DNA of 64,000 nt from Bog-756 sp963831535. Lineage in GTDB: Bacteria > Actinomycetota > Acidimicrobiia > Acidimicrobiales > RAAP-2. The first letter of the stretch is position 1; each line of letters opens with the position of its first letter. The position numbers and the translations under genes are program-made. Below the pieces are notes generated by a model. The model saw only the letters and a list, made by a program, of their open reading frames with translations. It did no database searches and had not been told where the DNA came from. Positions 45,841 to 55,198 of the stretch are shown one piece after another. The stretch is from positions 248,001 through 312,000 of the forward strand of contig CAWHQP010000005.1 of the NCBI GenBank assembly GCA_963831535.1. The letters are read 5' to 3'.

Positions 45841-46297
45841 GTCGTCCTCAGTCGGTCGGAGGGCCAGGGTCACCGCAGGTCACCGACCCCCCGGAACAGG
45901 GCACAGACCGATGCATAGGGCCAGCATCGGCGGGGCCGGGAGGCCACGCCCCTGCTCCTGTCGCGCAGGGGAGAATCCGGACTGGTTGAGGTCGCCGTGA
46001 GAGGCGGGAAAGGCCAGGTCCCCGGGCGGGCCGACACGGTCGGATGCCCGGTCCAGGGAGCGGCCGGTGGCCGAACCGGATGTGTACAGCGGATGTCGCG
46101 GTCGGCCCCCATCAGGCGCACCCTAGGAAGGCCATATGAACGGGACGCGATCGTCAGGTCACTGGAAGGTGAATGCTGGGTAATCTTCTGGTTCAGGCGG
46201 GTAGGGCCAGTTCAGGAGGGTTGTGGGGTGCCGGGTGTGCCACGATGGGCCCGCCGCCGGCCCGCCGGCATCATCGACCCAGTGTGAACGGAGCGGT
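45841..46297. other. 457-bp divergent intergenic region before pgi
   Basis: No supported gene. A 14-codon frame (46136-46180) follows a GGAAGG but has no further support. Promoters for the response regulator (-) and pgi (+) must lie here; no operator-like palindrome stood out. Confidence 0.5.
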
Positions 46298-47965
46298 ATG
46301 GACGCAAGAGCAGGGAACGGCGACGGCGTGGTGGACCTTCCGGCCACCGCGGAGTGGCGGGCCCTCACCGATCACTTCGAGTCCATCCGCCACCGCCACC
46401 TGCGCCAGCTGTTCGCCGAGGACCCTGGGCGTGGCTCGTCGATGGCCGTGTCCGCCGGTGACCTCTATCTGGACTACTCCAAGCACCGTGCGACGGCAGA
46501 GACGCTGGGCGCACTGATGGCGGTGGCCCGCCGGGCCGGTGTCGAGGAGCGCAGGGACGCCATGTTCTCCGGTCGGCACATCAACACCACCGAGGACAGG
46601 GCCGTCCTCCACGTGGCCCTCCGCATGCCCAAGGGCTCGCGCCTCGAGGTCGACGGTCGGGACGTGGTGGCCGACGTGCACGACGTCCTCGACCGGATGG
46701 GCGCGGTGGCCGCCTCGATCCGCAGCGGCGCCTGGATGGGTGCCACGGGCCGGCGGATACGCGCCGTGGTCAACATCGGCATCGGGGGCTCCGACCTCGG
46801 GCCGGCCATGGCCTACGAGGCCTTGCGGGACTACGCCGACCCCGGGATCGAGTGCCGCTTCGTGTCGAACATCGATCCCGTCGACCTGTTCCACAAGACC
46901 CACGACCTCGACCCGGCCGAGACACTCTTCGTGGTCAGCTCGAAGACCTTCACCACGCTGGAGACGCTGACCAACGCCTCGGCGGCACGGCAGTGGTTGC
47001 TCGACGGGCTGGGGGCGGGAGACGAGGCCGTGGCCAAGCACTTCGTGGCGGTGTCCACCAACGAGGACGGCGTCACCCGGTTCGGCATCGACCCGGCCAA
47101 CATGTTCGGCTTCTGGGACTGGGTGGGCGGGCGGTACTCGTACGACTCGGCCATCGGATTCTCGCTCATGGTGGCCATCGGTCCCGAGGCCTTCGCCGAC
47201 ATGCTGGCCGGCTTCCACGCCATCGACCGACATTTCGCCACCGCCCCGCTCGAGGCCAACATGCCGGCCATCCAGGGCATGCTGAACGTCTGGTACAACA
47301 ACCTGTTCGGGGCCGAGACCCATGCCGTGCTGCCCTACAGCCAACGACTCTCCCGGTTCCCCGCCTACCTCCAGCAGCTGACTATGGAGTCCAACGGGAA
47401 GTCGGTCCGCCGGGACGGCTCCCCGGTGTGGGGCCAGACCGGGGAGATCTTCTGGGGCGAACCGGGCACCAACGGGCAGCACGCCTTCTACCAACTCATC
47501 CATCAGGGCACCAAGCTGATCCCCTGTGACTTCATCGGGTTCGGTGAGTCCACCCACGAGCACGGGGATCAGCAGGACCTGCTCATGTCCAACTGCTTCG
47601 CCCAGGCCAAGGTACTGGCCTTCGGTCGCACCGCCGAGGAGGTGGCCGCCGAAGGCACCGCTCACGACCTGGTGCCCCACAAGGTGATGCCCGGCAACCG
47701 CCCGAGCTCGACCATCATCGCCCCGAAGCTGACCCCCTCGGTGCTCGGCCAGCTGGTCGCACTCTACGAGCACACGGTGTTCACCGAGGGGGCGGTGTGG
47801 GGCATCGACTCGTTCGATCAGTGGGGCGTGGAGCTGGGCAAGGTCATGGCCGTGCAACTGGCCCCGACCCTGACCGGCGCCGAAGCCCCGGACCTCGCCG
47901 ACCAGGACTCGTCAACGGCCGCACTGGTCCGACGGTACCGGGGTCTGCGCCACCGGCCGGTGTGA
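46298..47965 (+). CDS. pgi: Glucose-6-phosphate isomerase
   Basis: Interconverts glucose-6-phosphate and fructose-6-phosphate; 555 aa, the usual size for the E. coli-like form. Substrate-binding NIGIGGSDLGP and SSKTFTTLET, signature FWDWVGGRYSYDSAIGF, catalytic-region GEPGTNGQHAFYQLIHQG and GIDSFDQWGVELGK near the end are intact. Monocistronic in this window. Confidence 0.97.
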   Translation: MDARAGNGDGVVDLPATAEWRALTDHFESIRHRHLRQLFAEDPGRGSSMAVSAGDLYLDYSKHRATAETLGALMAVARRAGVEERRDAMFSGRHINTTEDRAVLHVALRMPKGSRLEVDGRDVVADVHDVLDRMGAVAASIRSGAWMGATGRRIRAVVNIGIGGSDLGPAMAYEALRDYADPGIECRFVSNIDPVDLFHKTHDLDPAETLFVVSSKTFTTLETLTNASAARQWLLDGLGAGDEAVAKHFVAVSTNEDGVTRFGIDPANMFGFWDWVGGRYSYDSAIGFSLMVAIGPEAFADMLAGFHAIDRHFATAPLEANMPAIQGMLNVWYNNLFGAETHAVLPYSQRLSRFPAYLQQLTMESNGKSVRRDGSPVWGQTGEIFWGEPGTNGQHAFYQLIHQGTKLIPCDFIGFGESTHEHGDQQDLLMSNCFAQAKVLAFGRTAEEVAAEGTAHDLVPHKVMPGNRPSSTIIAPKLTPSVLGQLVALYEHTVFTEGAVWGIDSFDQWGVELGKVMAVQLAPTLTGAEAPDLADQDSSTAALVRRYRGLRHRPV

Positions 47966-47996
47966 GGCCTTGGTGCCGGTTGTGGGTCGTGGCCCG

Positions 47997-48944
47997 TCAG
48001 GCTGACGCCAGCGCCCGCCACAGCGAGCGGTAGTTGGGATAGGTGATCCCCGCGGTGACGTAGCCGGCCCGCTCCAGTTCGGCGTGGAAGGCCGGCAGGT
48101 TGCGGAACGGGATCCCCATGTCCACGTGGTGGGCCAGGTGCCACCCGGTGTTGTAGGGGACGAACCAGAATCGGGCCGGCAGCGACTGACGCACGTTGTG
48201 GGTGGTAACCCGGCGGTCCTGGCTGGCCTCGAGCCCGCCGTGTTCAGCGATGGCCCGCAGCCGGTTGATCACCCGCCACTGGGTCATCCACGGGAGCCAC
48301 CACAACAGGGGGTAGATCCACCACCGGCCGGTGGTGGCCCACAAGACGGCCCACAGCACCACCTGGACCCCGAGAATGGAGCCGGCCACCCGGCGGGTGG
48401 CCTTCCCCCCGAGCGCCTTGAACAGAGGGGTGAAGTTCTTCCAGCCCGAGATGCCCACGGCATCCCGGACCAGGCGACGGGTCAGCGCGCGCCGGTCACA
48501 CGGGTAGCCGCCGTAGAAGGCCAGGTCGGGTTCGCGCGGTCCGAACTCCTCTTTGTGGTGGGCGAAGTGACCCCGGCGGTAGATGGAGATGGGGGTCCAG
48601 GTGGGGTAGGCCACCAACCACGTGCCCACCCAGTCATTGGCCCGCTTGTTGGAGAACAGCAACTTGTGGGCGGCCTCATGCATGAGGATGGCGAACCGGG
48701 CGTAGATCGGGCCCATCAGGATGAACGCAACCAGGTAGGCCCACCAGCGGTCGATCCACACCGAGCCGCCGATGATCACCGCCACCCACAGCCACACCGA
48801 GACCACGGTGACGACGTTGCGCAGATCGGCGATCCGGCGGAGGTCGTGGCGGAGGTCGGGCCGGGCCATCCCGTTCTCCAGCAGCCGGTCGGTCGGAAGA
48901 ACCTCCGGTCGGGCCCCGGGATCGGCCACCATGGTCAGCGACAT
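47997..48944 (-). CDS. Membrane fatty-acid desaturase-like protein
   Basis: 315 aa with three His clusters of membrane di-iron enzymes: HEAAH (about 83-87), HFAHH (about 119-123) and HLAHH near the C-terminus (about 280), plus about four hydrophobic helices. The family includes acyl desaturases, hydroxylases and carotenoid enzymes; substrate unknown. ATG at 48944 is preferred; one at 48953 is in frame. It is divergent from a PaaX-like regulator with only about 30 bp between start codons. Confidence 0.85.
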   Translation of the reverse strand: MSLTMVADPGARPEVLPTDRLLENGMARPDLRHDLRRIADLRNVVTVVSVWLWVAVIIGGSVWIDRWWAYLVAFILMGPIYARFAILMHEAAHKLLFSNKRANDWVGTWLVAYPTWTPISIYRRGHFAHHKEEFGPREPDLAFYGGYPCDRRALTRRLVRDAVGISGWKNFTPLFKALGGKATRRVAGSILGVQVVLWAVLWATTGRWWIYPLLWWLPWMTQWRVINRLRAIAEHGGLEASQDRRVTTHNVRQSLPARFWFVPYNTGWHLAHHVDMGIPFRNLPAFHAELERAGYVTAGITYPNYRSLWRALASA

Positions 48945-48975
48945 GTGTGACATATTACAGATATACAACAACTGA
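48938..48975. promoter_or_regulatory. Compact divergent promoter, probably leaderless
   Basis: For the PaaX-like gene, GACA (48940-48943) and TATACA (48962-48967) form a -35/-10 pair; the predicted +1 falls on or next to the A of the ATG at 48975. For the desaturase, TGTAAT (48959-48954, minus strand) lies 9 bases before the ATG at 48944. Neither gene has a Shine-Dalgarno sequence, which fits leaderless mRNAs. Confidence 0.45.
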
Positions 48976-49724
48976 TGCAAGAAAGTAATGTCCCGCTCAC
49001 GGCCCGGTCGGTCCTGGCCAGCGCCCTCCTGGGCGAGGACCCCCCGCAGCTTCCGGTATCGCACCTGGTCCACCTGGCCGCACTGTTCGGGATCAACGAG
49101 AACCGGGCCCGGGTGGCGTTGTCCCGGATGGCCTCGGCCGGGGAAGTGACCACCGACGGGTCCGGTCGCTACCGGCTGGCCGGTCACCTGCTGGACCGCC
49201 GGGACCGTCAGACCGGCAGCCGGCGGGGCCAGACCCGCCCGTGGGACGGAACCTGGCGCATGGCCGTGGTGACGGCGTCGGGGCGATCGGCGGACGACCG
49301 CGCCTCGCGGCGTCGGGCCCTCGGCCTGGCCCGACTGGCCGAGCAGCGTGAGGGCGTGTGGCTGCGGCCCGACAACATCGACCTCCGTCCCGACCCGGCC
49401 GGGGACCCCGACGTCACCCTGTACTCGGCCACGCCCGACGGGGACCCCCGGGAGATCGCCGCCTCGCTGTGGGATCTCACCGGCTGGGCCCGGGCGGCCA
49501 CCCGGCTGGGGGAGCAGATGGAGGCCCTCACCCCGACCGGGCCGGCGGATCTGGCTCCGGGTTTCGTGCTGTCGGCTGCGGTGCTTCGCCACCTCCAGGC
49601 GGATCCGCTTCTCCCCGTGGACCTGCTGCCCGGGACATGGCCGGGGGCCTCGCTCCGGGACACCTACGACCGGTGGGACCGACGCTACCGCCGGGTACTG
49701 CGGACGTGGAGCCGCGCCGACTGA
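48975..49724 (+). CDS. PaaX-family transcriptional regulator
   Basis: 249 aa. The N-terminal winged helix (LVHLAALFGINENRARVALSR, about 28-50) is followed by the wing TTDGSGRYRLAGHLLDRRDRQ. The PaaX central domain has WDGTWRMAVV, and the C-terminal domain LLPGTWPGASLRDTYDRWDRRY matches the family. PaaX regulators respond to CoA thioesters. The divergent desaturase is its likely target (inference). Confidence 0.9.
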   Translation: MQESNVPLTARSVLASALLGEDPPQLPVSHLVHLAALFGINENRARVALSRMASAGEVTTDGSGRYRLAGHLLDRRDRQTGSRRGQTRPWDGTWRMAVVTASGRSADDRASRRRALGLARLAEQREGVWLRPDNIDLRPDPAGDPDVTLYSATPDGDPREIAASLWDLTGWARAATRLGEQMEALTPTGPADLAPGFVLSAAVLRHLQADPLLPVDLLPGTWPGASLRDTYDRWDRRYRRVLRTWSRAD

Positions 49725-49845
49725 TGTCCGTGGCCTGTCCGGGCCTCCCGGTGGCGTCGCCGCCGGAGCCACCGGCCGTCGACCGCTACGGTGACGACAC
49801 CAGAGACCCGCCACGACCACGGCGGCGGCACCAGGGGGAGACACC

Positions 49846-50727
49846 ATGACGACAGAGTCGCCCGATGTGACGACGACCACACCGAAGGAGGGTCCGCCCT
49901 TCGGGGGGAAGGTTGTGGTGATCACAGGAGGGGCCCGGGGCCAGGGCCGCTCCCACGCCCTCGAATTCGCCCGGCTCGGGGCCGACATCGCCGTCTGTGA
50001 CCTCGCCCACGATCTGGACAGTGTGGGCTATCCACTCGGTACCCGCGACGACCTGGCCGAGACGGTGCGGCTGGTGGAGGCGGAGGGCCGCCGATGCGTG
50101 GGGTCGGTGACCGACGTGCGGGACCTCGAGGCCACCCTCGCATTCGTCGAGGAGGCCCGCGCCGAGCTCGGTTCAGTCGACATCCTGGTGGCCAACGCCG
50201 GCATCTCGGCCCTGGGGTCGATCTGCACCATGGGCGCCGCCGAGTGGAGCGAGACCATCGACACCAACCTCACCGGTGTGTTCAACGCCATGCGGGCGGT
50301 GACGCCCCACATGCGTCGCCAGCGCTGGGGGCGCATCATCGGCGTCTCGTCCATGATGGGTCGGTCCTCGAACCCCGGCATCCCGGCCTACGTGGCCTCC
50401 AAGTGGGGGGTGATCGGCCTGGTCAAGTCGGTGGCCTTCGAGCTGGCCGCCTTCGGGGTCACGGTCAACGCGGTGGCTCCGGGCAACGTCTCCACGCCCA
50501 TGATCCACAACGACACCCTCTACGGCCTCATGCGGCCGGACCTCGAGCACCCCACCCGCGAGGACGTCGAACCGGGCATGACCGCGCTCCACGTGCAGCC
50601 GGTGCCGTGGCTCGAGCCCGAGGAGATCACGGCCGCCGTGGTCTTCCTGGCCTCGGAGGGCGCCCGACACATCACCGGCTCGGTCATCGATGTCGACGCC
50701 GGAGCCTCGGCCAGGTTCACCGCCTGA
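49846..50727 (+). CDS. Mycofactocin-type short-chain dehydrogenase
   Basis: 293 aa. The nucleotide motif GGARGQGRSHA (about 28-38) is the hallmark of the mycofactocin-coupled SDR subfamily, which holds its NAD tightly and passes electrons to mycofactocin. NAGI, catalytic Ser in GVSSMMGRS and YVASKWG follow. The 25-residue insertion after CDLAHDLDS is typical of the subfamily. No mft biosynthesis genes are in the window. Confidence 0.9.
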   Translation: MTTESPDVTTTTPKEGPPFGGKVVVITGGARGQGRSHALEFARLGADIAVCDLAHDLDSVGYPLGTRDDLAETVRLVEAEGRRCVGSVTDVRDLEATLAFVEEARAELGSVDILVANAGISALGSICTMGAAEWSETIDTNLTGVFNAMRAVTPHMRRQRWGRIIGVSSMMGRSSNPGIPAYVASKWGVIGLVKSVAFELAAFGVTVNAVAPGNVSTPMIHNDTLYGLMRPDLEHPTREDVEPGMTALHVQPVPWLEPEEITAAVVFLASEGARHITGSVIDVDAGASARFTA

Positions 50728-50759
50728 CCCGGACCGTCACCACCGAGACGGGCGTGGGG

Positions 50760-53024
50760 TCACTGGCGGGACATGGCCGCCCGCTCGGCGGCCCGGTCCT
50801 CCTCGTCCTGGTCCGTCGCCGACTGGCGGGCCAAGGTGACGTCCAACCGTCTCAGGGTTCCTTCGAAGGGGAACGGAGCGACATAGCGCGGGCTCACCGG
50901 GGAACCGTGGTCGTAGCCGACGCTGGGCCCGACGCTCGAGATCATGGTCATAACGAACGGCACGGTAAGGGTCCCACTGGGCTGGCCGCCGATCACCAGC
51001 GTGGCCTCGCCGCCGCGGCCGGTGCGGACGAAGTGGACGCCGATCACCGACGGGCCGACCGGCACCGGGTCGCTCGACTCGACCACGTGATGGTCCCCGA
51101 AGCAGTTGTAGTCGAGGACCAGCCGGCCATCCTGGACGAAGAGGGCCACGCCCGAGTTCTCGTTGCCCGAGGCATACAGAACGCCGTCGGCGCCCTCAGG
51201 ACGGTCGACGGTGGCCGCCATGTCCCATCCCCGTCCTCCGAGTGACGGCGCCACCTGGCCGGGGAGGGGTGACATCGGTGGGAAGTAGGTGTAGCGGCGG
51301 GTGGTGGGGTGGGGCGACCGGTCCCGGTAGCGGGTGAAGAACAGCTCGATGGTGCGGTCGTCGAGGGGGAGGACCCCGTACGCCTCGGCCTCCCGCCACC
51401 ACAGGTCGACCAGTTCGGCCAGCCGCTCCGGCTGCTCGGTGGCCAGGTTGGCGCACTCCGAGCGGTCGTCGTCGAGGTGGTAGAGCTCCCAGTCGTCGTC
51501 GTCGAACGGGATCCCGGGCTGGTGACGGGTGACCGCCTTCCACCCGTCGGCGTAGATGGCGCGGTGACCCATCATCTCGAAATACTGGACGTGCTTGTGG
51601 CTGGGTTCGTCGGGTGCGTCGAACGAGTAGCGCAGTGACGTTCCCGACACCGGGATCTGTTCGAGGCCGCGGTAGGACGTCGGGGGTTCGATCCCCAGGG
51701 TCTCGTAGATGGTCGGGACGATGTCGCTCACGTGGTGGAACTGGTGGCGCAGCGAGCCGCCGTCGGTGATGCGCTCGGGCCAGTGCACAATGAGGGGTAC
51801 GTGGACGCCGCCCTCGTGGGTGTTCTGCTTGTACCACTTGAACGGGGTGTTCCCGGCCTGGGCCCAGCCCCAGGGGTAGTTGGCGTGGCTGTGGGGCCCA
51901 CCGATGTCGTCGATGCGCTCGACGGCCTCGTCGGGCGACTCGGCCAGCAGGTTGAAGTACTTCATCTCGTGCAGGACGCCGAACGGCCCACCTTCCTGAC
52001 TGGCACCGTTGTCCGACATCAGGAGGACGAGGGTGTTGTCGAGCCGGCCCAACTCGTCGAGACCGGCGATGAACCGGCCGATCTGCGCGTCGGTGTGCTC
52101 GAGGAAGGCGGCGAAGGCCTCCTGCAGGCGAGCCGCCAGCCGCTGGTGGTTCTCGGGCAGGGACTCCCACGGCTCGACTCCGGGATTCCGGGGGGCCAAT
52201 GCCGTCCCGGGGGGCAGGAGGCCCATCGCCTGCTGTCGGGCGAACCACCGTTCACGGGCCACGTCCCAGCCCTCGTCGAAGCGGCCCCGGTACTTGTCCA
52301 GGTACGCCTGGGGGGCCTGATGAGGTGCGTGCATGGCCCCAAAGGCCAGATAGCTGAAGAACGGGCGGTCGGGACGGATGGAGACGGTGTCGTGGATGAA
52401 GCCGAGCGCGTGGTCGACGAGGTCCGAGCTCAGGTGGTAGCCGTCTTCGGGGGTGCCGGGGGCTTCGACGCTGTGGTTGTCGTAGACCAGTTCCGGATGG
52501 AACTGGTCGGTCTCGCCCTCGAGGAAACCGTAGAAGCGGTCGAAGCCCCGTTGGCAGGGCCACTGGTCGTAGGGCCCAGCGGCCGAGGCGTCTTCCATGG
52601 CGCACAGGTGCCACTTGCCGACAGCGAACGTGGCGTAACCCTCGTCCCGCAGCACCTCGGCCACGGTGGCCGCGTGGTTGGTGATGTGGCCGCGCATGTG
52701 GGGGTACCCGCTGTCGAAGTTGGCGATCGACCGCATGCCGACGGTGTGGTGGTTCCGCCCGGTGAGGAGTGAGGCTCGGGTGGGGGAGCACAGGGGGGTC
52801 ACGTGGAAGTTGGTGTAACGGAGCCCATCTGCGGCCAGCCGGTCGATATTGGGCGTGGCCAGGTCGGACCCGTAGCAGCCCAGGTGGGAGAAGCCGGTGT
52901 CGTCCAAGAGGATGACCACCACGTTGGGGGCGTCCTCACCGGGGTGGGCCGGGGTGGGCCACCAGGGGGTGGACGCCGCCTCGGTGCGGTCGATCACCCC
53001 TTCGAACGGTTCGTAGCTCGTCAT
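50760..53024 (-). CDS. Arylsulfatase (formylglycine type)
   Basis: 754 aa sulfatase of the type I family. NVVVILLDDTGFSHLGCYG supplies metal ligands, and the sulfatase signature CSPTRASLLTGR has Cys79, to be converted to formylglycine by a generating enzyme not in this window. VGKWHLC and MSDNGASQEGG complete the metal site. About 200 C-terminal residues form an extra beta-rich domain. No signal peptide is visible. The ATG at 53024 has GGGAGGGG upstream. It hydrolyses a sulfate ester of unknown identity. Confidence 0.93.
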   Translation of the reverse strand: MTSYEPFEGVIDRTEAASTPWWPTPAHPGEDAPNVVVILLDDTGFSHLGCYGSDLATPNIDRLAADGLRYTNFHVTPLCSPTRASLLTGRNHHTVGMRSIANFDSGYPHMRGHITNHAATVAEVLRDEGYATFAVGKWHLCAMEDASAAGPYDQWPCQRGFDRFYGFLEGETDQFHPELVYDNHSVEAPGTPEDGYHLSSDLVDHALGFIHDTVSIRPDRPFFSYLAFGAMHAPHQAPQAYLDKYRGRFDEGWDVARERWFARQQAMGLLPPGTALAPRNPGVEPWESLPENHQRLAARLQEAFAAFLEHTDAQIGRFIAGLDELGRLDNTLVLLMSDNGASQEGGPFGVLHEMKYFNLLAESPDEAVERIDDIGGPHSHANYPWGWAQAGNTPFKWYKQNTHEGGVHVPLIVHWPERITDGGSLRHQFHHVSDIVPTIYETLGIEPPTSYRGLEQIPVSGTSLRYSFDAPDEPSHKHVQYFEMMGHRAIYADGWKAVTRHQPGIPFDDDDWELYHLDDDRSECANLATEQPERLAELVDLWWREAEAYGVLPLDDRTIELFFTRYRDRSPHPTTRRYTYFPPMSPLPGQVAPSLGGRGWDMAATVDRPEGADGVLYASGNENSGVALFVQDGRLVLDYNCFGDHHVVESSDPVPVGPSVIGVHFVRTGRGGEATLVIGGQPSGTLTVPFVMTMISSVGPSVGYDHGSPVSPRYVAPFPFEGTLRRLDVTLARQSATDQDEEDRAAERAAMSRQ

Positions 53025-53131
53025 GTCGGCCCCTCCCTGGTGCACGGGTCGGGGGACGGGTGGAGGGCCCGGCCCGGGTGGGAACGTTGTGTCACCGGGA
53101 GCGACGATACCCCCCGGGCCGATTTCCGTGT

Positions 53132-53169
53132 CGATCGGACCGGTGCCGATCGGCCCACCCTCCGATCGG
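53132..53169. repeat. Three CGATCGG repeats in the sulfatase/propeller divergent region
   Basis: CGATCGG occurs at 53132-53138, 53147-53153 and 53163-53169, 15-16 bp apart, between two divergent genes. The regular spacing suggests a multi-site operator, though chance cannot be excluded in G+C-rich DNA. Confidence 0.4.
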
Positions 53170-53241
53170 ACCCCCGTCGACCCGAAGCCAGCGACGGGAA
53201 GGAACCGCTCCCGGCCGTTTCTCGGACTCGTGGACCGGGCA

Positions 53242-53261
53242 CCGTGAAGCTAGATTCACGG
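53242..53261. promoter_or_regulatory. Inverted repeat overlapping a -10 box
   Basis: CCGTGAA-GCTAGA-TTCACGG has perfect 7-bp arms. TAGATT (53251-53256) inside it fits a -10 hexamer for the downstream plus-strand gene, 57 bp before its ATG. A repressor bound here would block that promoter (inference). Confidence 0.45.
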
Positions 53262-53317
53262 GGTCCTCCGGTCCGACCGGTCGGGGACGGCGACCGTGGG
53301 AGGGGTGCACCAAGACG

Positions 53318-54226
53318 ATGGCGACCGGCGACCCACTGCCCGTCCCCGCAGCGGACACGGCCACGGTGGTAGTGGAGCCGCCCGGGGATGGCCCCGGCTA
53401 CTGGGCTGGCGCACCGAGCGTGGCCCTCGCCGCGGACGGCACCTACTGGCTGGCCTACCGGCTGCGCCGACCCATCGGGGTCGGACGGGGGTACGCCAAC
53501 GTGGTGGCCCGATCGGACGACGGTGAGCGCTTCGAGACGGTGATGGTCCTCGGGCGCGACGACTTCAGCTGCGACTCCCTGGAGCGACCGGCCCTGGTGG
53601 CCCTGGACGACGGGTCCTGGCGCCTGTACGTGAGTTGCGCCACCCCCGGGACCAAGCACTGGCGGGTGGACGCCATCGATGCGGCCGATCCCTCGCAGTT
53701 CGCGCCGGACACGGCCCGCACCGTTCTTCCCGGGGATGAGACCGTGGGGGTGAAGGACCCGGTGGTCAAGGTCATCGATTCCAGTTGGCACCTGTGGCTG
53801 TGCTGCCATCCCCTCGACCGGCCCGACGACACCGACCGCATGACCACCCACTACGGCACCAGCGCCGACGGCCTGGCCTGGACCATGCACGGCGAGGCCC
53901 TGGCCGGCACACCCGGACAGTGGGACCAGCGCGGCGCCCGTGTGGCCGACATCGTCCACGACGGCAGGGCGTGGTGCGCTTACTACGACGGCCGGGCGGA
54001 CAAGTCGGCAAACGCCGAGGAGCTCACCGGCATGGCCGTGGGCGGTTCCCCGGGCCGGCTGACGGCAACTCCGGGGCATTTCGGAAGCGGGAGCGACGGC
54101 CAACGGTCGCTGCGTTACGTTTCGTTCCTGGCCTTGCCCGACGGGGGCCACCGCCTGTACTACGAGACCAGTCGGCGCGACGGTGCCCACGATCTGCGCA
54201 CGGAGTACGTGCCCCCTTCGCGATAG
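53318..54226 (+). CDS. Beta-propeller (GH43-like) protein of unknown function
   Basis: 302 aa. Repeated blades of the type GAPSVALAADGTYWLAYR, ERPALVALDDGSWRLYVS and RVADIVHDGRAWCAYYDGR resemble the five-bladed propeller of glycoside hydrolase families 43/62/68. No catalytic triad can be assigned. The ATG has GGGAGGGG upstream. It is divergent from the sulfatase, and its 3' end overlaps the convergent sulfotransferase gene by 67 bases. Confidence 0.72.
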   Translation: MATGDPLPVPAADTATVVVEPPGDGPGYWAGAPSVALAADGTYWLAYRLRRPIGVGRGYANVVARSDDGERFETVMVLGRDDFSCDSLERPALVALDDGSWRLYVSCATPGTKHWRVDAIDAADPSQFAPDTARTVLPGDETVGVKDPVVKVIDSSWHLWLCCHPLDRPDDTDRMTTHYGTSADGLAWTMHGEALAGTPGQWDQRGARVADIVHDGRAWCAYYDGRADKSANAEELTGMAVGGSPGRLTATPGHFGSGSDGQRSLRYVSFLALPDGGHRLYYETSRRDGAHDLRTEYVPPSR

Positions 54227-55134
54227 GTACGCCAGGCCCGGAGGTCCCAGCCGGTGATCTCCTCGACGATGTCGATGTCCTCGGCGAAGTAGTCGACCAG
54301 CTGGGCGCGCTCTCGGACCTGCAGCTCGGGCCGGTGCCGGGGCGTCCGCTGGATGAGCCACTGCAGGGGCAGGCTGGCTTTTCTCCACACCTGGGGAGGG
54401 AAGTGCTGTCCGACCGTGGCACCGCCCCGGAAGACAGCCCGCAGGACCCGGGCGTAGCGGGTGGGGGCCACGTAGCCACCCACGTTCCGGGCCGGCACAT
54501 CGGTCACCACGCCCTCCTCCACCCCGAGGAACTGGCACACCCCGTCGAGGGTCTCGGCCGGCGTCTCCACCAGCTCCAGGTAGCGGATGATGTGGACCTG
54601 GTCGCGGGGGAACAGGGTGAACAGGTGGAGGAGCTGCCGGCCGTAGAGCCCGGTCTCGAGGTACTGCCAGAACGGGGCCCACCCTGCCTCTCTGCGGCCG
54701 GGCTCCTCGGCACAGGCGGCCACGAAGTCGTCGACGGTCTCCAGGCCGTCCGCCCACAGGTGGGCCCAGTTGGAGTAGGCGCGGTCCACCGGATCCCGCA
54801 GGACCACGATCAGGCGGGCATGGGGCACTGCGTCGTGCATGCGTCGGTGCGAGTCCAGGTCGGCTAAGTAAAACGGCGTGCTTTCGCCGCGCTTGGCGCC
54901 GGCCGGTGCCGCGTCGAACAGCGCTTCGTAGCGTTGGCGGTCCCACACCCACTCGCGGGCGCTGTGGGCGTCGCCCGGGCCACCCTGGCGCGGCGGAGGA
55001 CGGTTGTCGCACAGGAAGTACTTGGGCTCTTTGACCGGCGACAGGTAGAGCTGCGGGTGTCCGGCCAGGGCGGCGTGGAGTGCCGTGGTCCCGGCCTTTG
55101 GGGCGCCGATGACGAAGAAGTCGGGTAACGGCAT
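54160..55134 (-). CDS. PAPS-dependent sulfotransferase
   Basis: 324 aa. The 5'-phosphosulfate-binding loop GAPKAGTTALHAAL (about 10-23) and the 3'-phosphate-binding LRDPVDRAYSNWAH (about 112-125) are both intact. It transfers sulfate from PAPS to a hydroxyl of an unknown acceptor (glycan, lipid or small molecule). It neighbours a P450 and a sulfatase. No PAPS-synthesis genes are present in the window. Confidence 0.92.
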   Translation of the reverse strand: MPLPDFFVIGAPKAGTTALHAALAGHPQLYLSPVKEPKYFLCDNRPPPRQGGPGDAHSAREWVWDRQRYEALFDAAPAGAKRGESTPFYLADLDSHRRMHDAVPHARLIVVLRDPVDRAYSNWAHLWADGLETVDDFVAACAEEPGRREAGWAPFWQYLETGLYGRQLLHLFTLFPRDQVHIIRYLELVETPAETLDGVCQFLGVEEGVVTDVPARNVGGYVAPTRYARVLRAVFRGGATVGQHFPPQVWRKASLPLQWLIQRTPRHRPELQVRERAQLVDYFAEDIDIVEEITGWDLRAWRTYREGGTYSVRRSWAPSRRLVS

Positions 55135-55198
55135 CGTCCTGCCCCTCTCTAGTAAGGCTATGGAGTTCCTAGGAGTATGGTCGACGGCCGAAATTTCG

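Noticed and set aside
46136..46180. 14-codon leader peptide before pgi
   Set aside because: It has a weak ribosome-binding site but no attenuator-like hairpins or biased codons; probably chance.
51732..52772. A 346-aa plus-strand frame inside the sulfatase gene
   Set aside because: Antisense shadow of the sulfatase, which has intact motifs.
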